Shown one piece after another: positions 12,481-25,157 of a stretch of DNA of 64,000 bases. A program made the translations under genes and the position numbers. This DNA is from Ovis canadensis (taxonomy: Eukaryota > Chordata > Mammalia > Artiodactyla > Bovidae), in assembly GCF_042477335.2 (NCBI RefSeq), contig NC_091249.1:52374001-52438000 (forward strand), written 5' to 3'. Every line of letters starts with the position of its first letter. The stretch's first letter is position 1. The notes under the pieces were generated by a model. That model did not search any database. It worked only from the letters and a program-made list of their open reading frames with translations, and was not told the origin of the DNA.

Positions 12481-12753
12481 GGAGAAGGCAATGGCAACCC
12501 ACTCCAGTACTCTTGCCTGGCTAATCCTATGGACGGAGGAGCCTGGTGGGCTGCAGTCCATGGGGTCACTAGGAGTCGGACACGACTGAGCGACTTCACT
12601 TTCACTTTTCCCTTTCATGCACTGGAGAAGGAAATGGCAACCCACTCCAGTTCTTGCCTGGAGAATCCCAGGGACGGGAGAGCCTGGTGGGCTGCCATCT
12701 ATGGGGTCGCACAGAGTCATACACAACTGAAGTGACTTAGCAGCAAAAGCAGC
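12481..12753 (+). mobile_element. BovA2 SINE with exact target duplication
   Basis: Two BovA units (GGAGAAGGCAATGGCAACCC; GGAGAAGGAAATGGCAACCC) and an AGC-rich tail. The 11-bp duplication AAGCTTAGTTT lies at 12470-12480 and 12754-12764. Confidence 0.93.
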
Positions 12754-13606
12754 AAGCTTAGTTTCTGGACCAGGTAAAATGGCTTCAGAAACGCCAAGCA
12801 ATCTGTCTAATGGAAGGCATGATAGCAAGGAATAGGGAGCCTGGGTTCAGCTCCTGTGTTCTCTCACCTTGTCTGGCATGGTGAGATGTCTGGGAAATGT
12901 TATGATTTTTCACTCACTCACTAGTATTATACACGGTTCTATGAGAGGATTAGTTTACACCCTGAACACAGTGGGGCTGAGACTACACCCTAAATTCTCA
13001 ATCATAATACATGCAGAGCTCTAATAAGGACAACCAGAAGACCTAATATGGATCAGGATTTAAGTCACATGGACTAGGAACCAACAAATCCTCATTTCTA
13101 GTCACAGCCACCTGGTCTATACCCCCCAAATCCAAGAGACATGATTATTTGAACAAATCAGACCATGTTTACAGCTCCTTTCCTCTTCCTCTACCATTAT
13201 TCCCTCTATCTGCCCCCTTATGTTTGAAACAGAGCTAAGAACACAATGTTAACACTGCATGGATGGTTCATGCTTGTTTCTCCATCTTTTTTTCCCCATC
13301 TTTAAAAAGGGATGGCTGCTACTTTCCTAGCATTTGAGCCTTTATTATTAGTCATCTCAAAGAGTTTTTAGCTCCTCCACCAATACCACTGTCCTTATCT
13401 AACCAAGTCAGTTAATTTTGCCTGAATATTTATGACACACCTACCGCCGAAGATGTAGGGAGAAAGGACGGTCCACAAGGTGCCATAGATAGCCTGAAGC
13501 CTGAGATGACTCTCTTGACCATGGCTTTGGCAGTTTTGAGCAGACAGGAGAGAGAAGGCCAGGTCTCCAGAAGTCAGGAGCCAGCAAGGATTGAACATCC
13601 ACTTAC

Positions 13607-13673
13607 CTGGGGGGCAGACACAGTCTGTCGGTGCTTCTCGAACTGTCCGGAGCTTGACTGGTCCCTCCAACTT
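13607..13673 (-). CDS. COL23A1: COL23A1 exon 2 (juxtamembrane linker with furin-type site)
   Basis: This 67-nt exon encodes KLEGPVKLRTVREAPTDC, then VCPP and the first base of a Gly codon. It is preceded on the minus strand by a pyrimidine tract ending TTCAG and followed by GTAAGT. It corresponds to the human linker KLDGLAKIRTAREAPSEC, between the membrane segment and the first collagenous domain. The paired Cys (C-V-C), which probably make inter-chain disulfides, are kept. The R-T-V-R tetrapeptide keeps the minimal furin motif R-X-X-R at the position of human R-T-A-R, where ectodomain shedding has been placed. The phase (0 in, 1 out) joins exactly to exon 1 and fits a Gly-X-Y continuation in exon 3, which lies beyond the left edge. 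The surrounding ORF is just read-through into introns. Confidence 0.92.
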
Positions 13674-14020
13674 CTGAATCAGGAAGAAAAGGGGGGAAAA
13701 ATAAGGATGAGTTTCGGACAACATGGGGTAGAAGTGGAAAAATCAGCAAAAGCCAGTATGTGAAAGATCTACAGTGTTGGTGCTCTCAAGAACAGTTTTT
13801 AAACGATCATTAAATTCTATAGGCAGGTTTAGAATGGGAGGAGAAACAGAAATGAGCACGAAGCAATTACTTGGGAGTCCTTGAATAGAAAGTGGCAGGT
13901 TTCTACCTTGTAACTTTTTCAAATATAAATTCGGGAATGACAAAGGGACCTTCAGTCCCTGATATGAAGACAGGAGGCCAGAGCAGAGGGAGGCCAGGTA
14001 GGGTCAATCAAAACTTACTT

Positions 14021-14545
14021 CTGTAAGAGTTTTATAGTTTCTGGTCTTACATCAAGTCTTAATCTAAATTAATTAACCTTAATTAATCCACTTTTAGTGT
14101 ATCTTTGTGTATGGTGTTAGGAAGTGTTCTAATTTCATTCTTTTACACAAAGCTGTCTAGTTCTCCCAGCACCACTTACTGAAGAGACTATCTTTTCTGC
14201 ATTGTATATTCTTGTCTCCTTTGTCAAAGATAAGGTACCCACAGGTGTACAGATTTATCTCAGGACTTTCTATCTTGTTCCATTGGCCTATATTTTTGCT
14301 TTTGTGCTAATATCATACTATCGTGATGACTGTAGCTTTGTAGTATAGTCTGAAGTCAGGAAGGTTGGTTCCTCCAGCTCCATTCTTCTTTCTCAAGATT
14401 GCTTTGGCAATTCAGAGTCTTTTATGTTTCCATACTAATTGTGAAATTTGTTGTTCTAGTTCTGTGAAAAATGCCATTGGTAATTTGATAGGGATTGCAC
14501 TGAATCTGTAGATTGCATTTAGTAGTAGAGTCATTTTCAATATTA
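14021..14545 (-). mobile_element. L1 5' segment, inverted (twin-primed copy)
   Basis: The minus strand reads as L1 ORF2 and shows the familiar reverse pattern TTCCATTGGCCTATATTTTT and GATTGCACTGAATCTGTAGA on the plus strand. It abuts the 3' part of an L1 in the opposite orientation at about 14546. The flanks AAAACTTACT (14010) and AAAAGCTTACT (15717) look like one degraded target duplication, so both halves are one insertion. Confidence 0.82.
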
Positions 14546-14733
14546 ATTCTTGATGGAAATGTAAATTGATACAGCCACTATGGAAGACTGTATGAAGACT
14601 CCTTTAAAAAGTAGGAGCAAAACTACCATATGACACAGCAATCCCACTACGAGGCATATACCCTGAGGAAACTACAATTGAGACAGACACATGTGCCCCA
14701 ATGTTCATTGCAGAACTATTTACAGTAGCTAGC

Positions 14734-14865
14734 TGGAGAAGGAAATGGCAACCCACTCCAGCGTTCTTGCCTGGAGAATCCGAGGGACGGGGGAGCCTGG
14801 TGGGCTGCAGTCTATGGGGTTACACAGAGTTAGACACGACTGAAGTGACTTAGCAGCAGCAGCAG
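14734..14865 (+). mobile_element. BovA SINE monomer nested in L1
   Basis: One BovA unit with (AGC)n tail inserted into the L1 3' region; L1 sequence continues directly on both sides. Confidence 0.9.
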
Positions 14866-15286
14866 GATATGGAAGCAACCTAGATGTCCATCAACAGATG
14901 AATGGATAAAGAAGCTATGATACATATATACAATGGAATATTACCCAGACATTAAAGGGAACACATCTGAGTCAGTTCTAATGAGATGGATGAACCTATA
15001 GCCTATTATACAGGGTGAAGTAAGTCAGAAAGAGAAAAACAAATATCATATATTAATGCATATATATGGAATCTAGAAAAATAGTACTGATGAACCTATT
15101 TGCAGGGTAGCAGTGGAAATGCAAACATAGAGAACAGACTTACGGATGTGGGAAGTAGGGAGGAAGGAGAGGGTGGGATGAATGGAGAGAGTATGGAAAC
15201 ATACACACTACCCTATGTAAAAGAGATAGCCAATGGGAATTTGCTGTATGACTCAAGGAACTCAAACCAGGGCTCTGTAACACCCT

Positions 15287-15562
15287 GCTGCTGCTGCTGC
15301 TAAGTCGCTTCAGTTGTGTCCAACTCTGTGCGACCCCATAGACAGCAGCCCACCAGGCTCCTCTGTCCCTGGGATTCTCCAGGCAAGAATACTGGAGTGG
15401 GTTGCCATTTCCTCCTCCAATGCATGAAAGTGAAAAGTGAAAGTAAAGTCGCTCAGTCATGCCCAACTCTTAGTGACCCCATGGACTGCAGCCCACCAGG
15501 CTCCTCCGTCCATGGGATTTTCCAGGCAAGAGTACTGGAGTGGGTTGCTATTGTCTTCTCTG
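15287..15562 (-). mobile_element. BovA2 SINE nested in L1
   Basis: Reversed BovA2 with (CTG)n head. The 12-bp target duplication CTGTAACACCCT lies at 15275-15286 and 15563-15574. Confidence 0.93.
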
Positions 15563-15734
15563 CTGTAACACCCTAGAGGGGTGGAAAGAGGGTGGGAGGG
15601 AGTTTCATGAGTGAGGGGACATATGTGTACCCATGACTGATTCATGTTTCTTTATGGCAGAAACCAATACAATATTGTAAAGCAATTATCCTTCAATTAA
15701 AAATAAATAATTTTAAAAAAAGCTTACTCCTAAT

Positions 15735-18700
15735 AGCTATCCCTGATCCAGAGACTGCCCCCATTGAACCTCAAGGAACCCCAGAGCCCCCTTGGCTGCA
15801 GCCCCTCTAGCCCATAGTCTTCAGACCCACTGGCTTAGGCTTAATGCAACCTGACGATATTTTCCTTCTTTCTTACCTTGGCCTAGGAAATCTGGTTTAG
15901 CACAATTTAACAAGAATCTCTACACATGCCCAGCCCTGTGCTACATTTGGCTGAAGGGAAAAGAATTACCATAGACATGTAATCAAAAGGCCCAGCTCTG
16001 CTACTATGACAAGTCACAGTACAGCCCTAGCATTATCATCACCTGATGTGAGGGCTGAATTATTGTCCCTGCATCACAGGCGACACAAGCTTGGAAAAAC
16101 TAAGAAATTAATCCCCAACCCCATATCTGGATTTAGGGGAGTGAAGCAATGACCCATAATCCCAAAACTAGCCAAGACTCGAGTCTTGACAAGAATATAC
16201 AAAGTATTAACCTTTTTCTTGGGGAAAACAAAACAACTTCCTAAACATAGAGCAAAGCAAATCCCAAATGTATTAACTTGAGTTAAAAATGCATACCACC
16301 ACTAAAAGGGTTACTGAAGGTTCAAACCTTAAAATGTAATTTTCCTCAACAATAAAAATTTAAAAATGCAAGTACAAAGACCTGGAAAATAGCACAGCAA
16401 ACAAACAAAACTGTAATTTTTAAATCACTGTTTTAGAGGAAGTAAGAAAGGCACTCTCAGATTTGAGCCCTTGACCACCAAGCCTGGAAGTTTCACACAA
16501 GAAGGGGCTAAACAGGGAATTCCCTGAAAGTTCAGTGGTTAGCACTCTTCACTTTCACTGCTGAGGGCCTGGGTTCAATCCTTGGTCAGGGAACTAAGAT
16601 GCTGCAAGCCATGTGGCCACAGCCATCAATCAATCAATCAGTAAATGGGGCTGAACAGCCCAGCACCAGGAGCCGGAGATAAAAAAACAAAAACAGGGTA
16701 GGCTCTGGTCCCTACAAAGCACTTTTCAAGTTCCACCTCCACTCCAACCTACTAGCCTCACCCTCACTTTCCAGATGGGCCACAAAGACTGAGATTGAAA
16801 AGAGCTGGAGTTAAGGTCAAGGTATAACTGGAGGATGTACGATTATGAACCTTTTTATCACAGGTGTTTGTGAAAACAGTACCACGACAAAACTTCTCTA
16901 TCCTCCCCACACCATCCTCTCCCTCCCTCCCATCAACCAAAGGCCTTGGCTTGCCTCTTGGCCCCAGGTTCTCAGCTCCAGACTCCCACCTGTCACTCAC
17001 TCCTGCTCAAACCTGACACCCTCTGCCTAGAACTGCCCACCTGGCTCAGAGCCACCCTGAGAGCAGCCTGGGTTGGCGGAGAACCTAAAGAAGTCTCCCC
17101 ACAGCTGTCACAGTCTCCTACCAGGTAAGTGACACCAGCAGCAGCAGCAGACGCCTCTCCCACCCCCACCTCACCATGCCCACTGGACTCGGAAGCATCC
17201 CAGCCACGCCCATCCTCACTGAACTGGAATGCCACAGAAGATGCCCTGTTGTAGGCACAAGACCAGGACCTCAGAACTCACTTTCCCCTCACTGTACTGG
17301 CAGGTACTATTACAGATTTCAAAATTCACTTGGACAAATAATCCAGCCTTTTAGTTTAAGCCAGTCAATTTGAACCAGAAGTTCTCATCTGTTTTTATCA
17401 TTTCTAGAAAGACTAGAAACTACACTCTTTTTTCCTTTTTTTCAGTAACAAAAGAATTTAGTGCTAAAAAACAATTTGCTTTCAACAAGTGCCATCACAT
17501 CTGGGCAGCTCCCTGATGGGAAGGGGACTTTATCAAATGCTGATAGGAAACACAATTACTTTTAAGCTACTCTTATCTTCAAACAAAAACTAAACAGAAA
17601 CCTATTGAAGAAAGGGGGAAAAATGTATTGTTAAGGCCAGTAGATGGAGTCACAAATAACTGATTGAGTTTTTGTTTCGTTATTTATTCTAACTCCTTCT
17701 GTGCATCTGTTTTTCTGGATTAGATGGTGAATCTGCAAAATTTTATCTCTTAGTCCTCTACTCTTTCCCCATTTTAGAGTCCCTAACTCTGGAGTTGAAA
17801 CAACCTGACTAGGAACAAAAAAGTGAAATGTCTGTATTAGAAACTCAATCCCATAATCTTTATTTCAATGCCTTTTCTTTAAATTCCTGAGAAAATCTTT
17901 TGTGTCCTGGTTTGTAAAAATGACTCAAAAGCCTCAACTTTTTATACGTACCCCAGCATCTGCAAACAATATGGTCTTGGTTTTACATATGCAAACAAGT
18001 CCTAACTCCAAAAGTAAATAAAGAATGAATTTCAGAGAAAAGACTCAAGACTTTGGGAGTTCCCTCCAAAAGAACTGAGAAGAACTTGGAGTTGGGGGAA
18101 GGGGTGGTGAGAGCTGGGAGAAAACTAATCAGGGAAAATCATGGTTTCCAAATTTTCAGATGGTAAAATTTATCAGTGATCTATTGAAGCATTAGTCTCA
18201 AACACTGCATCAGTTATTTGATCACATCCCTGAACAGCTGCCTTTTGATGAAATAAAGATTAATATACAAAAAGGATTATATTATATTTCTGCAAAGTGC
18301 TACAAATAAAGCCACAAAGGCATTCCTATCCTTTGACAGAAAATTCCTACTCTAGGAAATACATCCCAAGGAAATTAATCATTAGGAGTAAAAAAAATTA
18401 TATTCATGATCTATTACACTGCATAACAGGGGGTATATTTTAGAGAAGGATGATGAATCCCCATCATGAAACTGTCATATCTTCATGAAAAATCATTATG
18501 AAAACTATGTAGCAACACAGAAAAATGTTTATGATACAATAAATAATGTTTACATCTGTGTAAAAATGCAGCCATGGGATGGCAGCAACTACCAAAATAT
18601 CTGCCCGCTTGGGTGTATGGATCATGGTGATTTACTTTTTAAAAAGTTTTTCCCACACTGTAATATCTTCTCAGTGGGGGAAAAAAAAAATCCTGGGGAG

Positions 18701-19044
18701 GAGAAAAGCCAAAATGAAGCCCTAAAATGTCCTTGCCTCGTGCAATTTTTGAGTGACAGACATGATTCTGTCTTCTCAGGAAGCCCTAATTTCAGGATCA
18801 ACCCTGATAAAACACACAGGCACCACAAACACCAGAGGAAGGCTTGCAGAAGATCAAAGTCCTGCTATAGTTACATCCTCTCTGCCTTCCTTCCAATCCC
18901 TGTAGGGAAGGGCCCATGGGTACATTCTTATAACCACCAGCAACTCAAGAGAGCAGCATATCCTGGTCTCTTTAACAGTCTTTTTAAACATCCCACCGTG
19001 ATCATGACAATTTTGGTGATGATAAGGGTAACAAATATAAAGTA
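15735..19044. other. Intron 1 sequence, mostly unique
   Basis: Apart from the CHR SINE at 16.5 kb I see no clear element. 18240-18560 may be an old LINE tail. The long frame at 18485-19234 runs into MIR and BovA2 sequence and is not a gene. Confidence 0.5.
16514..16643 (+). mobile_element. CHR-type tRNA-derived SINE
   Basis: GGGAATTCCCTGAAAGTTCA head, TGGTCAGGGAACTAAGATGC, and (AATC)n tail. Confidence 0.85.
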
Positions 19045-19505
19045 TTATTACCATCGTTTATTGATTACTTATTATGAGCCAGGCACTGTGCCAACAACTG
19101 TTATCTTATTGAGTCCTCCCAAGAATCCCATGAAGCTAGGACAAGCTTTAGACTCATTTATAGATGGAGAAGGCAGTGGCACCCCACTCCAGTACTCTTG
19201 CCTGGAAAATCCCACAGACGGAGGAGCCTGGTAGGCTGCAGTCCATGGGGTTGCTAAGAGTCGGACACGACTGAGCGACTTCACTTTCACTTTTCAGTTT
19301 CATGCATTGGAGAAGGAAATGGCAACCCACTCCAGTGTTCTTGCCTGGAGAATCCCAGGGACAGGGGAGCCTGGTGGGCTGCTGTCTATGGGGTCGCACA
19401 GAGTTGGATATGACTGAAGCGACTTAGCAGCAGTAGCAGCAGCACAGATGAGAAAATTGAGACTCAGGGGAATGTAAGCGTCAGGACTGGACTAGAACCC
19501 TGGTA
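19045..19505 (-). mobile_element. MIR SINE split by BovA2
   Basis: TTATTATGAGCCAGGCACTG to 19166, then AAAATTGAGACTCAGGGGAA after the BovA2. Confidence 0.8.
19167..19444 (+). mobile_element. BovA2 SINE inserted in a MIR
   Basis: Two BovA units and AGC tail. MIR sequence (TTATAGATG / CACAGATGAGAAAATTGAG) continues across it. Confidence 0.92.
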
Positions 19506-19789
19506 TCGACTAACTTCAATCACAAAGTAAGACAACCTCTGTTTACAAGCACTTTTCATGTCTAATAAAAAAGAGTTGCTGTAAAAAATCCAAGCCATAC
19601 AAAATGACAGCGACAGAAATTAGGTCAATATTTGCCAAAGACTGAGGGAGCAGGAGAAATGAAGCACAAAAAGACTCATGGAGGACCTGTGAGGTGAGAG
19701 AATTGTTCTGTATGGTGCTGGGATGATGGATATACTCCATGCATTTGTCAAAAACTATTGGCCCATACATCACAAAGAGGAAACTTTAA

Positions 19790-21245
19790 TGGATACAAAT
19801 TTTTTAAAAAACAACTAGGATGTTGAAAAAGTCCAGGATGGAACGCAGACTGAGACAAATTAATGTAACTATATTAAAATTACATGATATAACCTCACTG
19901 AAAGTAGTTGGGGAAAAACGTGCAGTTGACCTGAGTCACTTTGCAAAATAGTGTTTCAGTTGAGAACTGTGAGCTGAAGACCAAAGATACTGCCTATAAA
20001 GGCAATACTCTGGTAGGTATAACTTTCACACAGGGGTATAGGGTGGCAATTTTGAAATTACTAGGCATATATATTGGGGTTGAGCAAATAAGTAGATAAA
20101 CTATGGGTAATGGAGTCAGGTTTCTCACTGTCAGAGAAAGAAGTTACAAATAAGCAAATGGGGAAAGCTAAAATGAACAGTGTGGTGCTGGATTGGTCAG
20201 AGACATCACTATGAGGTCATGTTATGTTATATACACAGACAGATGCATAGAGAAATAATTACAATTATGTGAGTATAAAAGAGTACACATGTACTCTTTG
20301 TGCCTTTGCCATTTGCAGAGAAGACCTATAACCAATGACTCCCTAGTAGCAATAAGCATATTCAGCACCCAGATCTTGGTTTCTAAATACCATTCTCCAA
20401 TGAAAAGAACCATGACTCCTCAGAGAAATGACTGCTTCTAGAGCAAGGGCAGGAAAAATATAAGACAAGCATGGAGTATCTTGTAGTATCAAAAAATAAG
20501 GAAACGCTTTAAGGGTGGGGAGGGCAGGTACATCAAAGAAACAGGAGAAAGTGAAAGAATTCAGAATGGCCAAAGCTGGAACAATTTAAGCAACAAAATA
20601 AAGGATGTAGTATTGAATTAAAACCTAAATAACAGATTAAATACCCATGAGTCCATATTGATATAAATGATTGGGTAAATAAACAAATAGGGGCAAGAGA
20701 CAAACCTTTCTTACAGAAGAATTCTAAGTACTATAGGTAGATACTTCTGTCTCCAGTAGGTAGAGCTAAATTCCCCTCTCCTTGAGTATGGCCTGGACTT
20801 AGGAACTTAATTCCAAAATGTAGAGTAGGAAAAGGAAAACAGTAAGTTTATAATGGAGAAATCTAGCATATACCGCTTTAATCAAGTGACCAAGGTTAAT
20901 GTCAACAGTGATAGGTCATGTTGACATCACAGACCACTGACATGATGTCGTGACAATGGTAATCCACCCGAATGGATTTTCCCCAAATACTCAGAACTCA
21001 GTCTAATCATGAGAAGCATCACACTAGTCCAAATTGAGCGATATTCTACACAATACCTGACCAATATGCCTTCAAACTGTCAAAGTCATAAAAAACAAGA
21101 AAAGACTGAGCAGGCGTCATAGGTTGGAAAGCTAAGACAACTAAATGCAATGTGGTCTCCTGGATGGGGTCCTGGAATAGGAGAAGAACATTAGAAGAAA
21201 AACTGGCGAGAAGAGCTAAATGCAGTCTGTGGTTCACTTAAAAAA
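19790..21245 (+). mobile_element. Old L1ME-type LINE 3' part
   Basis: It carries the diagnostic 3' UTR series ACCCATGAGTCCATATTGAT, AACCTTTCTTACAGAAGAAT, TCAGTCTAATCATGAGAAGC and AATACCTGACCAATATGCC, ending near 21245. Diverged throughout. Confidence 0.75.
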
Positions 21246-21252
21246 TGGGTAC

Positions 21253-21366
21253 AGATCCTTGGTGGTCCAGTGGTTAAGGCTTCATCTTGCAATACAGGAG
21301 GTGCAGGTTGGCTCCCTGGTCGGGGAGCTAAGATTCTAAGATCCCACATGCCTCAGGGCCAAAAAA
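21253..21366 (+). mobile_element. CHR-type tRNA-derived SINE
   Basis: CCTTGGTGGTCCAGTGGTTA to AAGATCCCACATGCCTCAGG and A-run. Confidence 0.82.
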
Positions 21367-21461
21367 CAGACTGTTAACAACAGAAGCAATATTGTAACAA
21401 ACTAAATAAAGACTTAAAAAAAAAAAGGGTAACAGAATTACAGTCACTTGCCACTGATTGT

Positions 21462-21743
21462 CGGAGAAGGCAATGGCAACCCACTCCAGTACTCTTGCCT
21501 GGAAAATCCCACGGGTGGAGGAGCCTGGTAGGCTGTATAGTCCATGGGGTCGCAAAGAGTCGGACACGACTGAGTGATTCACTTTCACTTTTCACTTTCA
21601 CGCACTGGAGAAGGAAATGGCAACCCCCTCCAGTGTTCTTGCCTGGAGAATCCCAGGGACTGGAGAACCTGGTGGGCTGCTGTCCATGGGGCTGCACAGA
21701 GTCGGACACGCCTGAAGTGACTTAGCAGCAGTAGCAGCAGCAG
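21462..21743 (+). mobile_element. BovA2 SINE inserted at a Bov-tA
   Basis: The 11-bp target duplication CCACTGATTGT lies at 21451-21461 and 21744-21754. Bov-tA sequence starts just after the right copy. Confidence 0.93.
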
Positions 21744-21754
21744 CCACTGATTGT

Positions 21755-21946
21755 GGCTCAGCTGGTAAAGAATCCACCTGCAATGTGGGAGACCTGGGTT
21801 CAATCCCTGGGTTAGGAAGATCCCCTGGAGAAAGGAAAGGCTACCCACTCCAGTATTCTGGCCTGAAGAATTCCATGGGCTGTACAGTCCATGGGATCAC
21901 AAAGAGTAGGACACAATTGAGAAGCTTTCACTCACTACTGATTAGG
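21755..21946 (+). mobile_element. Bov-tA SINE
   Basis: It has a tRNA-derived head (GGCTCAGCTGGTAAAGAATC) and BovA body (CTACCCACTCCAGTATTCTG). Its extreme 5' end is displaced by the BovA2 insertion. Confidence 0.9.
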
Positions 21947-21989
21947 ATATAACTTTGCTATTTTCTGTAACAGATTATTGTTTTTTAAA

Positions 21990-22925
21990 AATTAAGACAA
22001 AACTCACATAGCATAAAGTTAACCATTTTAAAGTGAAAAATTAACTGGCCTTTAGGGAATTTATAATGTTGGGCAGCCACCACTTTTATGGAGTTCCATC
22101 TAGTTCCAACATATTACCATTACTCCAAAAGGAAATCCTGTGCCCATCAAGCAGTAACTTCCCTTTCCTCGCTCCTTTCAGTCACCAATCTGCTTTCTAT
22201 CTCTATGGACTGACCTAATTTTGATGTTTCACAGAAATAGAATTACACAACATGTGACCTCTTGTGTCTGGCTTCTTTCACTTACCAAAACGTTTTTGAG
22301 ATTCATTCACTTTGCATCATGTGTCAGTACTTTGTTCCTTTTACAGCTTAATAGTACTATAGTACTACATTTGTATATACATACCACACTTTGTTTATCC
22401 ATATATTCTGTGATGATCATGTGGGCTGTTTCCACCTTCTGGCTATTGTCAGAAGTGCTGCTATGAACATAAGTATAAGTGCATGTACTGTTTGAATACT
22501 TTAAAATTCTTTTGGGTGTATATTTAGGAGTAGAATTGCTGGGTCATATAGTAACTCCATATTTAACAATTTGAAGACCCACCAAAATTTTCCACAGTGG
22601 CTGAACCAATTAACATTCCCACCAGCAGTGTATGAAGATCCATTCTCACTAACAAATCGTAATGGATGTGAAATGGTATCTCATTATGGGTTTGACTTGC
22701 ATTTCCCTAATGACTAATGATGCTGAGCACCTTTCCATGTGCTTGCTGACTATCTGCATATCTTGTTTGAGGAAATGTCTGTTCAAGCTGCTTGTCCATT
22801 TTTACATTAGGTTTTTTGTCTATTGTTGAGCTATAAGAGTTCTTTACATATTTAGATACTATATCCTCATCACATATATAATTTGCAAATATATTCTCAT
22901 ATAATAGATCCATTCTTGATCAGAA
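21990..22925 (-). mobile_element. Old L1M LINE 3' UTR, reversed
   Basis: The plus strand shows the reversed L1M pattern AATTGCTGGGTCATATAGTA, CATTCCCACCAGCAGTGTAT and GTGAAATGGTATCTCATTAT. Confidence 0.8.
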
Positions 22926-23103
22926 TTCTAACTGTCTCCAACTGAACCACAATATGAGAGTGTGAAACGCACCCTGAAAACTGGAGGTGATGAGAGAGGT
23001 CCATGGCTTCATGCTGGCCTTCACATGAGTCTTTTGTTTTTCACACTAGTTTTTATTGAGATCTTTCTAGATGAATAGTAGGTTATTGTTACTCATGAAT
23101 TTG

Positions 23104-23665
23104 ACCTGGTTCTTTTTAGTTAATAGCAATCATATTCATTTTCCACTGTTGCATAACAACTTTCCACCAAATTAGAAGTTTTTAAAAACAAAAATTTACT
23201 ATCTTAATAGTTTATGAGATCAGAAGTCTAGACACAGATGAACCTGGTTCTCTGCTCAGGGTCTCAAAAAGCTAAAATCAATGCGTCACTCAGTGCTTCT
23301 GCACCTCTGGGTCCTCTTTCAAGTTCTTGTGGTTCCTTGTGGTCTGAGGCCTCCAGCCCTTGCTAACTGCTGGCTAGGGGCTGCTGCCAGTTCCTTGCCA
23401 TGTGGTCCTGTCCACAAACCCTCTCATGCTTCAGGGAAGGGTCCAATCTTTTTTAAGGACTCACCTAATTAAATTAACTCAGACCCAGGATAAACTTTTA
23501 AATTAACCCAGTTAACTGATTAGTAACTCAATCATAGGTTGAGTAACTCAGTCTTATCATCATAATCACAGGTTCTGCCTACACTCCTGGGGAGGGACTC
23601 ATACAAAGTGTGTACAACAAGGAATGGTAATCTTAGGAGCAGTCTTAGAATTGAGCCTTCCAGAG
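23104..23665 (-). mobile_element. Probable old LTR-type repeat
   Basis: It resembles a reversed old LTR-type repeat: CCACTGTTGCATAACAACTT, CTCTGCTCAGGGTCTCAAAA, CAGTTCCTTGCCATGTGGTC. Family uncertain. Confidence 0.45.
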
Positions 23666-23712
23666 TATTGCATCACATTTAATTTTTTACTTTTGACAAA
23701 TGTACTATGGTT

Positions 23713-23937
23713 CTGTGGGATTTGCAAGTAGTGCTAGTGGTAAAGAACTCACCTGCCAATGGAGGAGACATAAGAGATGTGGGTTCAGTCTCTGGGTTGG
23801 GAATAGCCCCTGGAGGATGGCATGGCAACCCACTCCAGTATTCTTGCCTGGAGAATCCCATGGACAGAGGAGCCTGGTGGGCTATAATCCAAAGGGTTGC
23901 AGAGTCGGACATGACTAAAGTGACTTAGCATGCATGC
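23713..23937 (+). mobile_element. Bov-tA SINE
   Basis: Flanked by ACTATGGTT at 23704-23712 and 23938-23946. Its tRNA-like head is diverged. Confidence 0.9.
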
Positions 23938-23969
23938 ACTATGGTTATGTATTCACGTACAATGATTCT

Positions 23970-24175
23970 GGTGGTGGTTTAGTCGCTAAGTTGTGTCCAA
24001 CTCTTGTGATCCTGGGGACTATAGCCTGCAACGTTCCTCTGTCCGTGGGATTCTCCAGGCAAGAATACTGGAGTGGGTTGCCATTTCCTTCTCCAAGGGA
24101 TCTTCCCGACCCAGGAATCGAACCCTGGTCCCCTGCATTGCAGGCAGATGACCAACTGAGCTATGAGGGAAGCCC
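23970..24175 (-). mobile_element. Bov-tA SINE
   Basis: Reversed; ends with ATGACCAACTGAGCTATGAG and GGAAGCCC. Confidence 0.92.
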
Positions 24176-25157
24176 ACAATATTTCTACATACATCTAAAA
24201 TTATTCTAAAAAATCTTTAAAGCTATATCACGGCTTTCTACTTCTAGGCAAGATGGAGTAGGAAGGATTAGACTTACCCTCCTGCCTAAAGCAATGTCAA
24301 AAATCCAAATAACAACAACAACAAATCCCACAAACAAAATATACGGAGCAATGGTTTTGAAGATATTGAGATAAAGCAAGGAAGGAGAATGATCCTCAAA
24401 GACACAGAAAAACAAAAAACTACTCTGGCTTCTTGCCTGGAGAGAGTTTTCTAGGCTGTGGCACAAGAAGAAGAGTGGAACCTGGCAGCTAGGAGTCCAG
24501 GGATACCAAGGTAGCTAGAGTTTGCAGAACAAAGGGCCTGGTAGGTGACAGCCGCTCACAGAGAACCACGGAAGCCGTCAAGCATCTTCACTGGGTATTC
24601 AGCAGAGGGCACGTGTGTGTGAAGAGACCTGAGGTAAGGAAAGGATTAGAGGGAACAGTGCCCAGGTCTCACGTGGGGCTGGGAAGAGCACTGGTTATGA
24701 CACTGAGCAGGGGACCAAGAAGGGTCCTGCCTCAGGGGTAGGGGATAATCAGCTCTACACTAAATGTAGCTCTGATTCCACCTAATGGATTTTAAAAACA
24801 AAATCCCCAAAGATTAAACTATTTCCAAGTAACAACTATGACCTAACAAAGCTCATGAATATTGGTAGAAAAACAAAAATATCCAGCACCTAGAGAGGTA
24901 AAACTCATAATGTCTGGCATATAACAAGAAATTACCAGCAGGAAAAATAGGCCCCATAATAAGGAGAAAAAATCAGTTAATTGAGAACGACCCACAACTG
25001 CCATAGTACACACAGACCTTAAAACAAGGATTGGAACTGTGTGGTCTATGTTCAAAAAGTTAAGTGGAGACATCAAAGATATTAAACAACCTAAACTGAA
25101 ATTCTAGAGATGAACACTATGATGTCTGAGTTGGAAAACAGGTCAGAAAGGATTAAT

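Larger units (their letters stand above)
1..13606 (-). other. COL23A1: COL23A1 intron 2 (5' part, continues past the left edge)
   Basis: This sequence lies downstream of the exon 2 donor (GTAAGT, 13601-13606). I found no Gly-X-Y coding exon on the minus strand, so exon 3 must lie outside the window. Known repeats are listed individually. Confidence 0.75.
14546..15721 (+). mobile_element. L1-BT-like 3' segment with two nested SINEs
   Basis: It carries L1 ORF2 end and 3' UTR sequence (ATACCCTGAGGAAACTACAA, TGGAAGCAACCTAGATGTCC, CAATATTGTAAAGCAATTAT) and a poly(A) tail. It is interrupted by BovA units at 14734-14865 and 15287-15562. Confidence 0.88.

Noticed and set aside
18485..19234. 249-codon open frame on the plus strand
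   Set aside because: Its end translates MIR and BovA2 SINE sequence and the rest shows no homology.
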